From the NCBI GenBank assembly GCA_030374735.1, contig JASCIV010000029.1:1-64000 (forward strand): DNA of 64,000 nt. Direction: 5' to 3'. This stretch comes from Gracilaria caudata (Eukaryota > Rhodophyta > Florideophyceae > Gracilariales > Gracilariaceae). The position numbers and the translations under genes are program-made. The notes below the pieces were generated by a model, which saw nothing but the letters and a program-made list of their open reading frames with translations, searched no databases and was not told where the DNA came from. This document shows positions 27,671-37,267 of the stretch, piece after piece (the stretch's first letter is position 1; each line of letters begins with the position of its first letter).

Positions 27671-30064
27671 TTAATGCGCCATGCCAGCGGGCATACTATC
27701 TGACGCACTTTGTGAATGTTTCAGTTGTAAAGAAAAGAATGATGCTTGTGCTTCCTCTTCTAGTCTTACCAGTTGTTGTACTGCTGGTTGCAGCTCTTCC
27801 ACATACTTTGCAGTCTGCTGATTAACTTTTTCCTCTCCCACTCTGGAGCCGTATAGAATTGGTCCGGCTTTCTCGTCTTTCCGTTTGAAATTAGGGCCGA
27901 GTTCTTCGATACGACCTCTTAGCCGCTGTTCGATTTCAGCGAGCATTTTAGGTTCGTTTTGCCATATGATACATCCTCCTAGATCCACAAGTTTCCTGTT
28001 TTTGCAGACGCCCATCTTGGATTTGTTGCACGTGTGGTACCATACCGCTTCTTTCTGTGAAGACACCAGTGAGACTGCAAGTCCGAGTCTCTCTGCGCGG
28101 CCGACGCGTCCAACTCTATGAATGTAGTTTTCGGACCGGTCTGGCAATGAAACGTTGACCAGGTATGGCAAACCGACAATATCTATTCCTCGTGCTGCTA
28201 CATCTGTGCATATTAGAAAGCGAACCTCGCCCACCTTGAACGCGTTCAGGGCCTCGTTTCGCTCCACCTGTCGTTTTCCACCGTGAAGAACCGCGCACGA
28301 GTACTTAACTTCTGGACCTGAATCACGGCTGCCTCGAAAACGATACTGGTTTACTTCTTGAGGTGATGCTCCAGAACATTGTATTAGGAATGATTCCACG
28401 TTGTCACCGTCTTGTTGTGTGCGCACAAAAATCATCGCTTGTGTCATGTCATGTGCATCGATCACTTGACGGAGGGCGGCCAGTTTCAACTTCTTCATTG
28501 TTTGTGATCGTAGGTCTGCCGCGTCTACCATGTCCATATCGGTATCTTGTTTCTTGTGTTTCTTCTTGTTTCTTTGCGTGTTCTCAATGTCTATGTGAAC
28601 TTGATCTAGAGGCCACTCCACATGGGCTGGCACTGTGTCGAGCATGGCTGCGTCTGCATCAGCGTCGAGGAGTACCATCGTGTGATGCACAGCCTCGGGC
28701 ACCGATTCCTTTCCTTTCAAGTCCACCCACGTTGGAAATGTTTGTATCTTCTCGGACAGACCTTTTATCTCTTGAGAATGTAGTGTCGCAGAAAACAGCA
28801 AGGTCTGTACACGATTTCTGCTCGGAATCTTCTGATGCAAAAACAAGATATCACGAAGATTGTCTTCTGCAAATGTATCTGCTTCGTCCAGGACGAAGAA
28901 ACGGATGGCATCCAAGTTCAAGGTCCCACTCTTAACATGTCGGACAACAGACCCCAAGGTACCAGCCACAATGTCTAGCCCAGATTTTATCGCAGACCTT
29001 TCTGCCTTCGGGTTTCCGCCCCCGATAAGCAAGAGTTGACGCAAAGATGATTGCGGAAGATAGTTTTTGAATTTCTTCAGTTCTTCATCAACTTGTCCCG
29101 CGAGTTCTCGAGATGGCTCCAAGATCAGGGCCAAAGGTGTCTTACCCTTTTCACCTTTAACATCTTTTCTGTCCTCCTCGACCATGTCTGTGTCTTCTTC
29201 ACCTTTGATAGCAGCAAAGAGATTCTTAACGTCTTCAGTAACTGTGCATTCTTTGTCGCTTGCTTCACGAATAGGTCTGAACCCCATTTGTTCTGCTTTT
29301 CTTGACCCTTCCTGAAAGTCTGTCTCTATTTCGCCATTTCTGAAAGCCACGGCAGGACACAGAATAATATTTTCCAATCCCAGGTGTGACCATGGTACAG
29401 AGAATGCCGTGCCCATCTCTTTATCGTTCTTCATGAAGGAAATCAAGACTTTCGCTTGAGTAAGATCAGGATGTTGAACAAATTCAATCATACAACAGAT
29501 CACATCATCTTTTCCATACTTCTCCCCATAAGGATCAAATTTCGCCCCATGCGATTTCATTGCCGTCCCCCCATACCCAAAGCCCCGGAAGTCAGTTCCA
29601 AGATTAAGCTGTGCATAACGAGAACTCCAACCAACCCGACAGATACCATCGTCTCGAATCTTTGCCAAATAGTACCATTTTCCACGACATACCCCCCTGG
29701 TGGCCCTTACGCCTTCCCATATCGCATGATGTCTGCACTGTGCTACTTTCTGGTCTTCGCTCACAGCGACCTGCCTTCCCCTGTCTGATGTCGATAATCG
29801 AATGGGACCCTTTTCTTCATCCGGCGAAAGTACTCCAGTGTGCTTGGAAAGGTTTGTGTTTCGTGTTTCATAAACAATTTGAACAATCGGCAAACAAAAC
29901 GCCCCAGTCTTTCCAGATCCGGTTGCTGCAGCTACTGCTACATCACCGCCTCCAAGAATCAGTGGAATTGCTTCTGTCTGAGCCGGGGTGGGCAGATGCC
30001 ATCCTAAGTTCTCCACAGCGCTAATGATTTCCGGCATTACGCCGAGCTCCTCAAAAGCAGACAT
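27671..30064 (-). CDS. DDX1: DDX1 homologue, DEAD-box RNA helicase with SPRY insertion
   Basis: 797 residues from the ATG at 30064, single exon. The Q-motif region (FEELGVMPEII...PTPAQTEAIP) is followed by Walker A TGSGKT (48-53). A SPRY domain of about 145 residues (about 110-255) is inserted between motif I and motif Ia, the DDX1 hallmark. Further motifs are PSREL (318-322), GG, DEAD (393-396), SAT (425-427), and in the second RecA domain the segments VRFLICTDVAARGID and HRVGRVGR. DDX1 acts on RNA and RNA/DNA hybrids and is part of the tRNA-ligase complex in animals. The C-terminus ends in a short Gln/Glu-rich helix. The gene is tail-to-tail with APS reductase, 126 bases apart. Confidence 0.95.
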   Translation of the reverse strand: MSAFEELGVMPEIISAVENLGWHLPTPAQTEAIPLILGGGDVAVAAATGSGKTGAFCLPIVQIVYETRNTNLSKHTGVLSPDEEKGPIRLSTSDRGRQVAVSEDQKVAQCRHHAIWEGVRATRGVCRGKWYYLAKIRDDGICRVGWSSRYAQLNLGTDFRGFGYGGTAMKSHGAKFDPYGEKYGKDDVICCMIEFVQHPDLTQAKVLISFMKNDKEMGTAFSVPWSHLGLENIILCPAVAFRNGEIETDFQEGSRKAEQMGFRPIREASDKECTVTEDVKNLFAAIKGEEDTDMVEEDRKDVKGEKGKTPLALILEPSRELAGQVDEELKKFKNYLPQSSLRQLLLIGGGNPKAERSAIKSGLDIVAGTLGSVVRHVKSGTLNLDAIRFFVLDEADTFAEDNLRDILFLHQKIPSRNRVQTLLFSATLHSQEIKGLSEKIQTFPTWVDLKGKESVPEAVHHTMVLLDADADAAMLDTVPAHVEWPLDQVHIDIENTQRNKKKHKKQDTDMDMVDAADLRSQTMKKLKLAALRQVIDAHDMTQAMIFVRTQQDGDNVESFLIQCSGASPQEVNQYRFRGSRDSGPEVKYSCAVLHGGKRQVERNEALNAFKVGEVRFLICTDVAARGIDIVGLPYLVNVSLPDRSENYIHRVGRVGRAERLGLAVSLVSSQKEAVWYHTCNKSKMGVCKNRKLVDLGGCIIWQNEPKMLAEIEQRLRGRIEELGPNFKRKDEKAGPILYGSRVGEEKVNQQTAKYVEELQPAVQQLVRLEEEAQASFFSLQLKHSQSASDSMPAGMAH

Positions 30065-31322
30065 GATTATCTTGAAGCAGTGGCGAACTCATGCGTTTTA
30101 TCTTCGTATCCCCGCTCTTACACCGCAGTCGGGTCAGGCAATACAAGGATCTCTTAGCGTAGTGAGACCTTTGTAGAGAATGCATCTCCAGATGTGGCTC
30201 TTTTGTCTTGCGAAAGCGGACTTCTACCGTAACGCTACCATGTATGTCAAGTAATGTCTTTTGCAAAATGGGTTACCTCAAAATTACAAATGCAATCAGG
30301 AAAAAGCGAAGTTTACCCAAAACTTCCAACGCTGCTTCGCGTGCTGCACATATTCCCCACTCGAACTCGTTGTAGCTCCTCTTCTTCTAGCTACAAAGAT
30401 GCTGTGAATACTGTCGATCAACGACATAGAAACCACCTAACTTACAAAGGAGCCTTCTTAAGGAATATCTGTGCAAGATACTTTATCATGGTTTCTAATA
30501 CGTATCCTTGGCCGAAATAATTGGCATCATGTCACTGGACGTGGACGGTAGCAAGCCAGTGAGAATCGGATGAACTTGGACCCCAATCCATCGAGAAAAA
30601 TGAGTCGGCGTGAGAGGTTTTTGGACAAGACCGTCGATTTTGGTGGTTTCGCTGCATGACATTCAAGCGTAGGAGTCTCGAAGCTTCCATACAATCGAGC
30701 TAGTGCCTCACGTTCACAAGAATACCGTTCTACCTCAGTGTTTCGATGAAGAAAGGCTGACGTTTTGGTTTTTATTATGTGCTTCGAATCTGCTCGCAAG
30801 ACGCTCGTGTTTCGTCGTGCAATATGTTCTATTGAACAGGGGCGAGGTTCTTGAATGTTCGCTTTCTAGCGCTCGTTCTAGAAGGGCTTCGGCGGGTAGC
30901 ACGTACGTTTTCTCGCTTTGGTTGTCAACAGCTTGTGTTTTGCGTAAGCAATTCACAGTGACTCAACCGATGATTATGGAGGGCAGCAATCCAATGAGTA
31001 CGCGCAGCCGAGATAATCAAAAATAGTCTCCCCACTTCGTGAAGCTTTTATCTACACCGCTCGCTGTCTTTACACAAAAACGGGCAGCTCAAATACGAGA
31101 AAGCAAACCGATGTAGAGCACTGAAAGAATGTTCATTTGCGGTCCGAAACGGCATGGTTCCAAGAACGAAGCAATCCATCTCGAGGATCTATACAAAAAG
31201 AGGGCCTACGATAGCCCCGAAACTTCACATTGTTTTGAAAATTACCCACAGTTGGTACCAGGTGAAAGAATGCATCACAGGAACGAGAATGAAAAAGAAC
31301 AGCCCGAACTCGACAATGGGAG
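30065..31322. other. intergenic region, no supportable gene
   Basis: DDX1 is transcribed to the left from here, and the FTR-V gene ends at the right border. Frames on both strands are short, without ATG-led domains. Confidence 0.5.
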
Positions 31323-31670
31323 TTATAATACTTCCAATTCGCTTTCGTGGAAGTGCGCTGAAAACTTCTTGTGCGTCTCAGAAAAATCGACGACGTATGG
31401 CGCGGTAGCACTCATGGGAACATCTTCGTAATGTGAAACATCCTTACAAACAACTCCCTCGAAACCCTCAACTTCAACGGGCTGGTTCTTTTTCCCCGGA
31501 TAATGATACATGATTATTGGTTTGGCCACTCGTACTCGTTGGCCAACTTGCAACTCCATGGTGGTCCGCACTGCACATTTGGCAGTCCATACAGCAGGCG
31601 ATCGCAGTGTCGGGGCGCCCGTTACAAAATTTCCGACGAAGGCAGGTTGAGACCAACTCATATTTGTCAT
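31323..31670 (-). CDS. FTRV: ferredoxin-thioredoxin reductase, variable (alpha) chain, plastid precursor
   Basis: 115 residues from the ATG at 31670. Residues 1-37 form a transit peptide with the AFVGNF phenylalanine motif common in red-algal plastid import signals. The mature part begins MELQVGQRVRVAKPIIMYHY, continues VEVEGFEGVV and YVVDFSETHKKFSAHFHESELEVL, and matches the small SH3-like FTR variable chain (about 75 residues) throughout. FTR passes electrons from ferredoxin to thioredoxin in the plastid stroma; the catalytic Fe-S chain (FTR-C) is not in the window. The frame stays open far upstream, but those codons are Arg/Pro-rich and a longer start is unlikely. Confidence 0.88.
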   Translation of the reverse strand: MTNMSWSQPAFVGNFVTGAPTLRSPAVWTAKCAVRTTMELQVGQRVRVAKPIIMYHYPGKKNQPVEVEGFEGVVCKDVSHYEDVPMSATAPYVVDFSETHKKFSAHFHESELEVL

Positions 31671-32508
31671 GGCGCTGTTACGCAAAAAACCTCTGTGGAC
31701 AGGCCACGAGCGCGACGAAGGCATGGGTAAATATCTCGGTGGACGGGGCTTGGAGCGTAATGGTGGAGATGAATTCGAGATTGCGGAAAATGCCGGGTAT
31801 GATATTGCTGCAAGCGGCGAGGCGCAGAACAGAGATCCAATGGCCATGGTTCGACGTGTGCCACCAGATGCTTTTCCTGCTTTTCCGCTGTTTTTGGCCG
31901 ACGACCTGCTGGTCAAAACCTGGGGAGGCGGATCAGAAATCCATTTGGCAGACACGAGGAGTAGCGTTCTACCCTTGTACCGATGTACCGAAGGGACAGT
32001 AACTTCCCTGTCGCAGGCTGTCACCAATGCGTTGTGGTGCCCGACGGCGACGAGGCATTCCGGGCTACAATGTCCAACCATCATGGTGATGATGGTCGCG
32101 CAATGGCGTCCGTCATTGCGTCTTCGTCTCTCGCGCAGCGGAACGCGCACGTTCCAGTGTTTTGGACGCGCCGCTTATGAAAACACAGCCACAAGCTTGG
32201 TCTACAAGGGTACGACAGAGTCCTCCCTCAGGATACCTTGGTACCAAAGATAACCGTTTTCCCGCTTCTGAACGCGAATTTGCTTTATAACCTCGTACAC
32301 TGGCTCATGATTTCATTCTATCTATAACGTCGCTGTCAGCGGCAACTGTTCACGGTCGACGCACAGCCGTGAGCAGTCCATAGCAGGAGCACGACTCATG
32401 TTGAGGTTAACGGCTGCCCGGCTTATTTGACAGCGGTTCTATGTCCCATGCTCAAAGATCCCAAAATTGAAAGCCCCTCCCCCCCTTCCCCAGATCCCAA
32501 CATTGGGA
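31671..32508. other. intergenic region with candidate 250-bp inverted-repeat element
   Basis: TACCCTTGTA (31970-31979) and its reverse complement TACAAGGGTA (32203-32212) face each other about 220 bases apart and may mark a small MITE, with the dispersed GTAGCG palindrome motif at its left end (31961). Frames on both strands here appear to be chance. Confidence 0.4.
31961..32212. repeat. candidate MITE bounded by TACCCTTGTA inverted repeats; carries palindrome copy 2
   Basis: Left end gtagcgttctacccttgtac (31961-31980) shares its core with the copies at 19458, 33136, 36820-36903 and 49883. The right end (tctacaagggtac, 32201-32213) is inverted. No coding capacity is recognised. Ends are provisional. 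Confidence 0.35.
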
Positions 32509-32970
32509 CTACCAGGGCACTGTCTTCCACACAGATTTCAGAATAGGTATTCCGCTCCACACCTGTGACAGCAAGATGAGCACAATAACGAATCCAACAA
32601 TTCCATGAAGAGCTCTCACTGACGGAACGTCCTTAAACCAGGGTACCATCGCAACATTTAACGACGCAGCCAAAAGCAAGAAGAACCCGCCGTACATATG
32701 CGGACTGGGAAACAGTCGACCGGCGCGCAGATACGTGTTGTACATCCCTAGAAACATTCCGAACGCCGTCAGAAAAAGAAGCGCAGCGGATAGCTTGTGA
32801 TGATAGCGATCGCGAACTGTGCTTGGCATTGATAACAGAGGCGTTCCTTCTTCACTTCGAACCTTTTTAACCTGCAGTCCTAGAAGCCACGTAACGATCC
32901 ATAGAGTCACCAAAACCATCATCGCTAGCGGGTGAAGAAGCGACCCCGCCTTGCTTGTAAACCAACTCAT
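32509..32970 (-). CDS. DUF4079 family membrane protein
   Basis: 153 residues from the ATG at 32970 (MSWFTSKAGSLLHPLAMMVL). Four hydrophobic segments are visible at about 12-31, 63-83, 93-112 and 122-142. LLHPLAM near the start, DRYHHKLSAALLFL, LFPSPHMYGG and a late LHGIVGF follow the pattern of DUF4079 proteins of cyanobacteria and plastid-bearing eukaryotes. The family's function is unknown to me. The conserved histidines in membrane-edge positions recall b-type-cytochrome-like membrane proteins, but haem binding is only a guess. No clear transit peptide lies ahead of the first membrane span, so a 5' exon may be missing. The gene is divergent from the Sel1-repeat gene, about 280 bases away. 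Confidence 0.7.
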   Translation of the reverse strand: MSWFTSKAGSLLHPLAMMVLVTLWIVTWLLGLQVKKVRSEEGTPLLSMPSTVRDRYHHKLSAALLFLTAFGMFLGMYNTYLRAGRLFPSPHMYGGFFLLLAASLNVAMVPWFKDVPSVRALHGIVGFVIVLILLSQVWSGIPILKSVWKTVPW

Positions 32971-33135
32971 ATTTAGAGATCCTGTGCGATTGAAAGGAGA
33001 ACCTGTCCCAAGCAAAGTCTATCAGATGATAACTATGCCCGGTACTGGCTTAAGAATGATGATGGTGAAACAGTTTTGTAATCAGATCAGATGGGAGGGC
33101 CTGGGATTCCCAGGGCGTGGCGCCACTGCCGTACA

Positions 33136-33156
33136 GTAGCGTACGAACGCTACCCT
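33136..33156. repeat. dispersed GTAGCG palindrome, copy 3
   Basis: gtagcgtacgaacgctaccct, with GTAGCGT facing ACGCTAC, lies in the promoter space between the DUF4079 and Sel1-repeat genes. Confidence 0.6.
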
Positions 33157-33251
33157 CACGCAAAGGCATACTGTACTTGAATGCAAAACGGCGCAGTTTC
33201 TCGCGTGTAATCATCTCCAAGGAGTACCACGCCTGCTCTTCTTTTACAAAA

Positions 33252-33881
33252 ATGTCTGACACTCTATCTGAGTTTGAAGATATGTTCTCGAAAGACCCGT
33301 GCGAATCGAATTTAGTACAGCTTGTCCACATTCTCCTGGAAGAAGCAGAATATTTTCCTGCACACGCGCCGCGAGGTATCATGCTCTCTGAAAGAGCAAT
33401 CAAAAGCTACGACAACCTGGAAGTAAAAGCTCACCTCGGAGAGTTTTTTTACTACAACGGCACGCAGGAGCAACGCAAACGAGCGTTGTCGTTAATTGAA
33501 GACGCAATGGTGAAAGAACCATTACCGTGTCGCCTTCGACTACTTTCTCGCTGTTTGACGCAAGGTATTTGTATCAAGAAGGATATCAAAAGAGCTGCAA
33601 ATTTACTGGAAAGATCAGTGAGACAGTACAACTGCGTGTGGTCTATGGTGGATCTTGCTACAATGTGGCTGGAGTTTCCACAGTTTAGCGTTGATAAAAA
33701 GACGGCTCTTGGCTTGTTCCATCAAGCCATGGAACTATCTGCGGATCCGTCCATTCGACGCCATTTGTCGCAGCTCTACCGTACAGGCACGCCGTTGCTA
33801 GATGCTTCGGACGAACTCGCGGATAAGTGGTGGCAGAAAGGACAAGAAGGTTTCCCATGGTCAGAAAGTGTTGTTTACTAA
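33252..33881 (+). CDS. Sel1/TPR-like helical repeat protein
   Basis: 209 residues from the ATG at 33252 (MSDTLSEFEDMFSKDP); the frame upstream is open but has no ATG. The sequence is a string of paired helices. Units with the Sel1 signature include LLSRCLTQGICIKKDIKRAA, then MWLEFPQFSVDKKTALGLF, then LSQLYRTGTPLLDASDELAD and WWQKGQEGF. Repeats of this type are protein-interaction scaffolds; no catalytic domain is present. No signal peptide is visible. The gene ends 54 bases before the open frame of the haloperoxidase remnant. Confidence 0.65.
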   Translation: MSDTLSEFEDMFSKDPCESNLVQLVHILLEEAEYFPAHAPRGIMLSERAIKSYDNLEVKAHLGEFFYYNGTQEQRKRALSLIEDAMVKEPLPCRLRLLSRCLTQGICIKKDIKRAANLLERSVRQYNCVWSMVDLATMWLEFPQFSVDKKTALGLFHQAMELSADPSIRRHLSQLYRTGTPLLDASDELADKWWQKGQEGFPWSESVVY

Positions 33882-33935
33882 GTTTTCACTGGATTGTAAG
33901 TTGATTACTACATCTTTATTAGAACACCCTGTTAA

Positions 33936-35012
33936 AATGTTGTTTCCAATCGTTTAATTCAATACTTTGCCAATGACGGATGGAACTCTCAAGGAGATCT
34001 TTCGAAGCGCGATTATCGTCAGCAATACCAAGACTATACTTTCTATGCTCCAATCAATGCGCCGAACGTCGAACCGTATCATGTTGAGTTCTCTCTTCGT
34101 TGGCAACCACTCAGTGTATCGGTTGATAACCGTGGCTTGTTCGCGAGTCAGCAGCACGTCGTCCCGCAGATTGGTACCAACGGTAAGCCACTAGCTTTAT
34201 CCCGTGAGCAATTTGAGCAGCGTCGCGCTCCGCCTCTTTACGAAACCCCCAATCGTCGTAACACGCTTGGTCGCAGGGATCGAAAGTTAGCCCGTGGCCT
34301 GGTGCGGGATCTGTTTAAACGTGCTGCAAATGTAACTGAGGAAAAGGTGCTGATCTCGTACATGTGGGAGAACAAGTTTTTTTCGCTTGGGTTGTTTGCT
34401 GGGTACTATCAAGAATTGCTCGGACTTGGGGATGATATTATGGTGCCGCTGTTCTTTGCTGAAATGCTTGCTCAGCACGATGCTACATTAGTAGCGTGGA
34501 AGGAAAAGAGCCGTCATGATTATGTTCGTCCCGTCACTTTTATAAGAAAACTGTTTCACGGGAAAAAGGTGCGTGCGTGGAAGGGACTGGAGGAAGGTGT
34601 GGGACTCGTCAACGCCAACGAATGGGAACCCGTTGTACCCATTCAACCGCACTCTGAATATCCATCCGGGTCAGCTGTGATCTGTACAGCGTCACTGGAG
34701 AATCTGCAAATCTTTCTTGAGACTCTTGTTTTAGAGGATAGTAATGCTGTCCCTCTGTTTGAAATGGATATTGTTCCGGGGCTTGTTCCGAACAGTCCGG
34801 TTGAGAAGACTATTAAGGTGGTGTTCAATACATTGGAAGAGGCTGCGCTGAGTTGCGGAGAATCCCGGCTCGACTCTGGTGTGCATTTCGAACCGTCCGT
34901 GCCTGTTGGACATAATTTGGGCACAGGTATTGGGAAAGCAGCGTTTGCTCATGTAATGGATCTTATCCAAGGCAGGGTACCGGAAAACTGTGAGCGCTGT
35001 TTGAGGAACTAG
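33936..35012 (+). pseudogene. vanadium-dependent haloperoxidase-like gene lacking its 5' half
   Basis: The frame opens after a TAA at 33933 and runs 358 codons to 35012 without an ATG in its first 160 or so codons. From its first residues it aligns with the middle of bacterial-type vanadium haloperoxidases (YFANDGWNSQGDL, then RWQPLSV and QHVVPQIG). The vanadate pocket is kept: K-x6-RP (in EKSRHDYVRPVTFIR), PSGSA in place of PSGHS, and R-x5-H (SRLDSGVHFE). The usual His of the SGH motif is Ser here. About half of the normal protein is missing at the N-terminus. No splice acceptor is visible at the start, and the Sel1 gene ends just upstream. A truncated copy is the simplest reading; an unusual upstream exon is possible. 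Confidence 0.65.
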
Positions 35013-35734
35013 ATTCTTGGCGTTCAAGCCGCTCATGCGGTGTGTCATTGGAAAACATTCTACGTTCTTCATGTAGTTACCATATCTGTTAACGAATCTA
35101 CGCGTTGCGTACAGCTTGTTGCGGCAAACGATAGAAGCTTCACATCAAAGAAGAAGAAGAGAAGAATAAGATAGAGGCTCGAAATCATTTGATGGTTTTG
35201 GTAAAGCAACAAAGGCCCAGCTACCTGGCCCTCCTTAGGAGCGAGAAACCTGTGAAATTCTTCTAACAGCCGGTAATACTGAATAGGTCCACATCATCTA
35301 AAGGATGTTACATCAAAAGAGAAGAAAGCACGTCAAGAATTGCCTTTTTTACTGCTCTGATTCAGACAGAAGGTTGAATCTCCGATATTAACTCCCTGAT
35401 AGAGCTTTCTGACAATTAGTCCCCTCGCCACTCAAGGGCGTCTGGTAATCAACATTGCATATCGAATGAGGAATTCGTCAATTCGAAATGTGCCAGGGTG
35501 GTCAGAAAAACCTTCGAACCACGATACATGAAACCCTTGTTTGAAGGTTCTTCCATACATTCATTTGATAAAACCTGCTATATCCGTATGATACTTACTA
35601 TCATTACTGTTTTGTTCCGCACTGGTGCGAAGGCGGTCCCCAAACATTTTTCGAAACGCATAATTATGATTTAACGTGTTTCGGGGATGTGTTCCTGAAC
35701 CGCAACTCGTCTGCCGTGATAAAAGTTAGGCAAG
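35013..35734. other. intergenic, nothing recognised
   Basis: AT-richer stretch with no coding frame of note, between the stops of the haloperoxidase remnant and the Cys-rich gene. Confidence 0.5.
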
Positions 35735-36206
35735 CTACGCAAAACAACAGCGACCGATATCGTCGGAGAACCAAGAAAAACCACCACAAGTTCCAAGACA
35801 GCAACCTTCGGCAATTCCATCGAAAGTGGTCTCAAACATAGAGAGGTCTCCAGATGAGCACGCATTCGGAATACTCAGCCCGCTCCCTAGAATGCACGTC
35901 GAAAGACAATCGGAATCCGCAGTTCCATCAATTGTATCTGAAAACTCGAGACAAGTACACTCAAAAGCCAAAGAGTCCGGATCCGTTACTTCAAGACTGA
36001 AGCCACATGGCGGTTCACACGACATGAGATCCCTGCCATTGGAGGGTTCTCTCGTGCAGGGAACAGTGGTGCAGCCAGCCCTGCGACATCGGCGTTCAGC
36101 TGCGGGTGCGGGTAGGCAAATATCGGGACAGTCTTGACCAAGCACCGTATTCAACAAGCAAAACAGGGGCCCTAGGCGAAGAAGAAGGAATTTGAGTGCG
36201 CTTCAT
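35735..36206 (-). pseudogene. secreted cysteine-rich protein with a +1 frameshift just after the start codon
   Basis: An ATG at 36206 is followed after a single extra base by an open frame of about 155 codons to 35735; the span is 472 bases, one more than a multiple of three. The frame starts with a hydrophobic leader (FLLLRLGPLFCLLNTVLG), then a region rich in cysteine with CPDIC, PCGF, ECTC, GCCLGTC and a final GRCC. A TATAAAA box lies about 105 bases upstream of the ATG, so the architecture looks like a real gene. Either the gene is broken, or the base is a sequence error or an allele. In the ATG frame itself only a short Ser/Arg-rich peptide would be made. I do not recognise the family, and the cysteine pattern differs from the pair at 47.3 and 49.0 kb. 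Confidence 0.5.
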
Positions 36207-36307
36207 GATGATGAAAATCTTTTTGCTCGAACTTACTGGTCAGATATGAGAAGGCTTGGATGGGGAGAGTGAGGAAGACTGCAAACAGGTGAAGGGTACG
36301 GCGTTTC

Positions 36308-36314
36308 TTTTATA
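36308..36314 (-). promoter_or_regulatory. TATA box of the Cys-rich gene
   Basis: TATAAAA on the minus strand (CTATAAAAGAAAC), about 105 bases before the ATG at 36206, in a suitable position for a short 5' UTR. Confidence 0.5.
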
Positions 36315-36340
36315 GACAAATTTAACTTGACGGTGAGTTT

Positions 36341-36401
36341 GACACACGCAAACACTCATAATATGAGCGTTTGCGTGTGTCAGTGAGATATTATCTCACT
36401 G
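36341..36401. repeat. two abutting perfect or near-perfect hairpins
   Basis: Hairpin 1: 19-base arms 36341-36359 and 36363-36381 (gacacacgcaaac...), one mismatch, 3-nt loop. Hairpin 2: 10-base arms cagtgagata (36381-36390) and tatctcactg (36392-36401) around one T. They lie directly upstream of the TATA box of the Cys-rich gene. Confidence 0.85.
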
Positions 36402-36423
36402 CGAAACCAATTAACGCTTTGGG

Positions 36424-36660
36424 TTTCTGACTCTAGGAGTGTTAATGTTACTGTAGTCCCCAGAATCAAGACTCGATGAGGGACAACCATCAGCCAGTAC
36501 TACAGTAACTTTAGGAAGACAGTGGGTATTGACTCACGCAAACGCCAGTATCACACCGGGAACAAATCATTACCGAGAACTTCTGGCTGTAGGAGTGTTA
36601 GTCCCCAGAATCACGACTAAGTTGCAGGGCAAACCCTCAGCCAGTCGTTCAGTAATCTTG
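36424..36660. repeat. two diverged tandem copies of an ~85-bp unit
   Basis: Copy A (36424-36512) and copy B (36577-36660) share taggagtgtta, gtccccagaatca and a caGCCAGT...CAGTAA end. Copy A also holds 11-base inverted arms gttactgtagt (36447) and actacagtaac (36499). Between the copies a ctcacgcaaacgc stretch resembles hairpin 1. Confidence 0.7.
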
Positions 36661-36819
36661 TTTCTCTTCACGCCGAAAGGGTGTCTTCTGGGTGCTTCAA
36701 GGTTATTCTGAGACCTTTCGCATTGGCAACAGCGAAGAGGGCGGCAAAAACGATATATCATTCAATTGCATTTTTTTTCTTCGCTGTTGTGGTCAATTGA
36801 AGGCTGTGTTCAGCGGATG

Positions 36820-36903
36820 GAACGCTAGCGTTCGCTACCCCTCGTCATCATGATCATGCTGATGAATACAGGGGTAGCGTTCTACAAGGGTAGCGAACGC
36901 TAC
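36820..36903. repeat. cluster of dispersed GTAGCG palindromes, copy 4
   Basis: gaacgctagcgttc (36820-36833) is a perfect palindrome. gctacccct pairs with aggggtagc across a loop that contains a near-palindromic catcatgatcatgctgatga. A further gtagcgttc...gaacgctac pair spans 36874-36903 and includes acaagggta. Confidence 0.75.
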
Positions 36904-37050
36904 ATAGATGTGGTTTGGTAGGCTGTGGCAAACAGCCTATGCAAATGATCAGCATTGATTGCCGCTCGTTGGGTTCTACTACAGATTGCTACATAATTTT
37001 GCCGCAACATATTTGAAGCGCAAATGCGGGAGACCAGATTGTTATCACAC

Positions 37051-37071
37051 GTACGAAGTTACCCTTCGTAC
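37051..37071. terminator. 8-bp hairpin overlapping the stop of the bacterial-looking frame
   Basis: gtacgaag, loop ttacc, cttcgtac. It covers the TAA of the frame at 37059-37267. It resembles a short bacterial terminator stem but has no T-run, so it may be a chance palindrome. Confidence 0.3.
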
Positions 37072-37267
37072 ATAGCCACCAGGCGTTCACGGTTAGCGCC
37101 ACCGGCGTACGGTACGAATTTTTTCAGGTGCAGATCGCCGCAGTACACTCCGTTGAACACCCACACAGATGAGCTGCGCTTCTCTGCCATGGGGGCCAGT
37201 TTTCCATAGGCGACTTCCAGATCATGATGATCACTGCTGATGACAGTAATCTTGGTAAGTTAGACAT
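37059..37267 (-). pseudogene. small bacterial-looking frame with one missing base
   Basis: On the minus strand an ATG at 37267 (ATGTCTAACTTACC) and a TAA at 37059 enclose 209 bases, one short of 70 codons. The first codons and the remaining about 63 codons lie in frames offset by one near 37254. The larger part (for example DLHLKKFVPYAGGANRERL) uses CTG, CGT, GGT, GAA and AAA codons in an enterobacterial style unlike the neighbours. I do not recognise the protein. It may be a bacterial insertion, cloning-host contamination, or chance. Confidence 0.3.

Noticed and set aside
31671..32150. Upstream extension of the FTR-V frame (about 160 codons)
   Set aside because: Arg/Pro-rich and atypical; the transit peptide and core are complete from the ATG at 31670.
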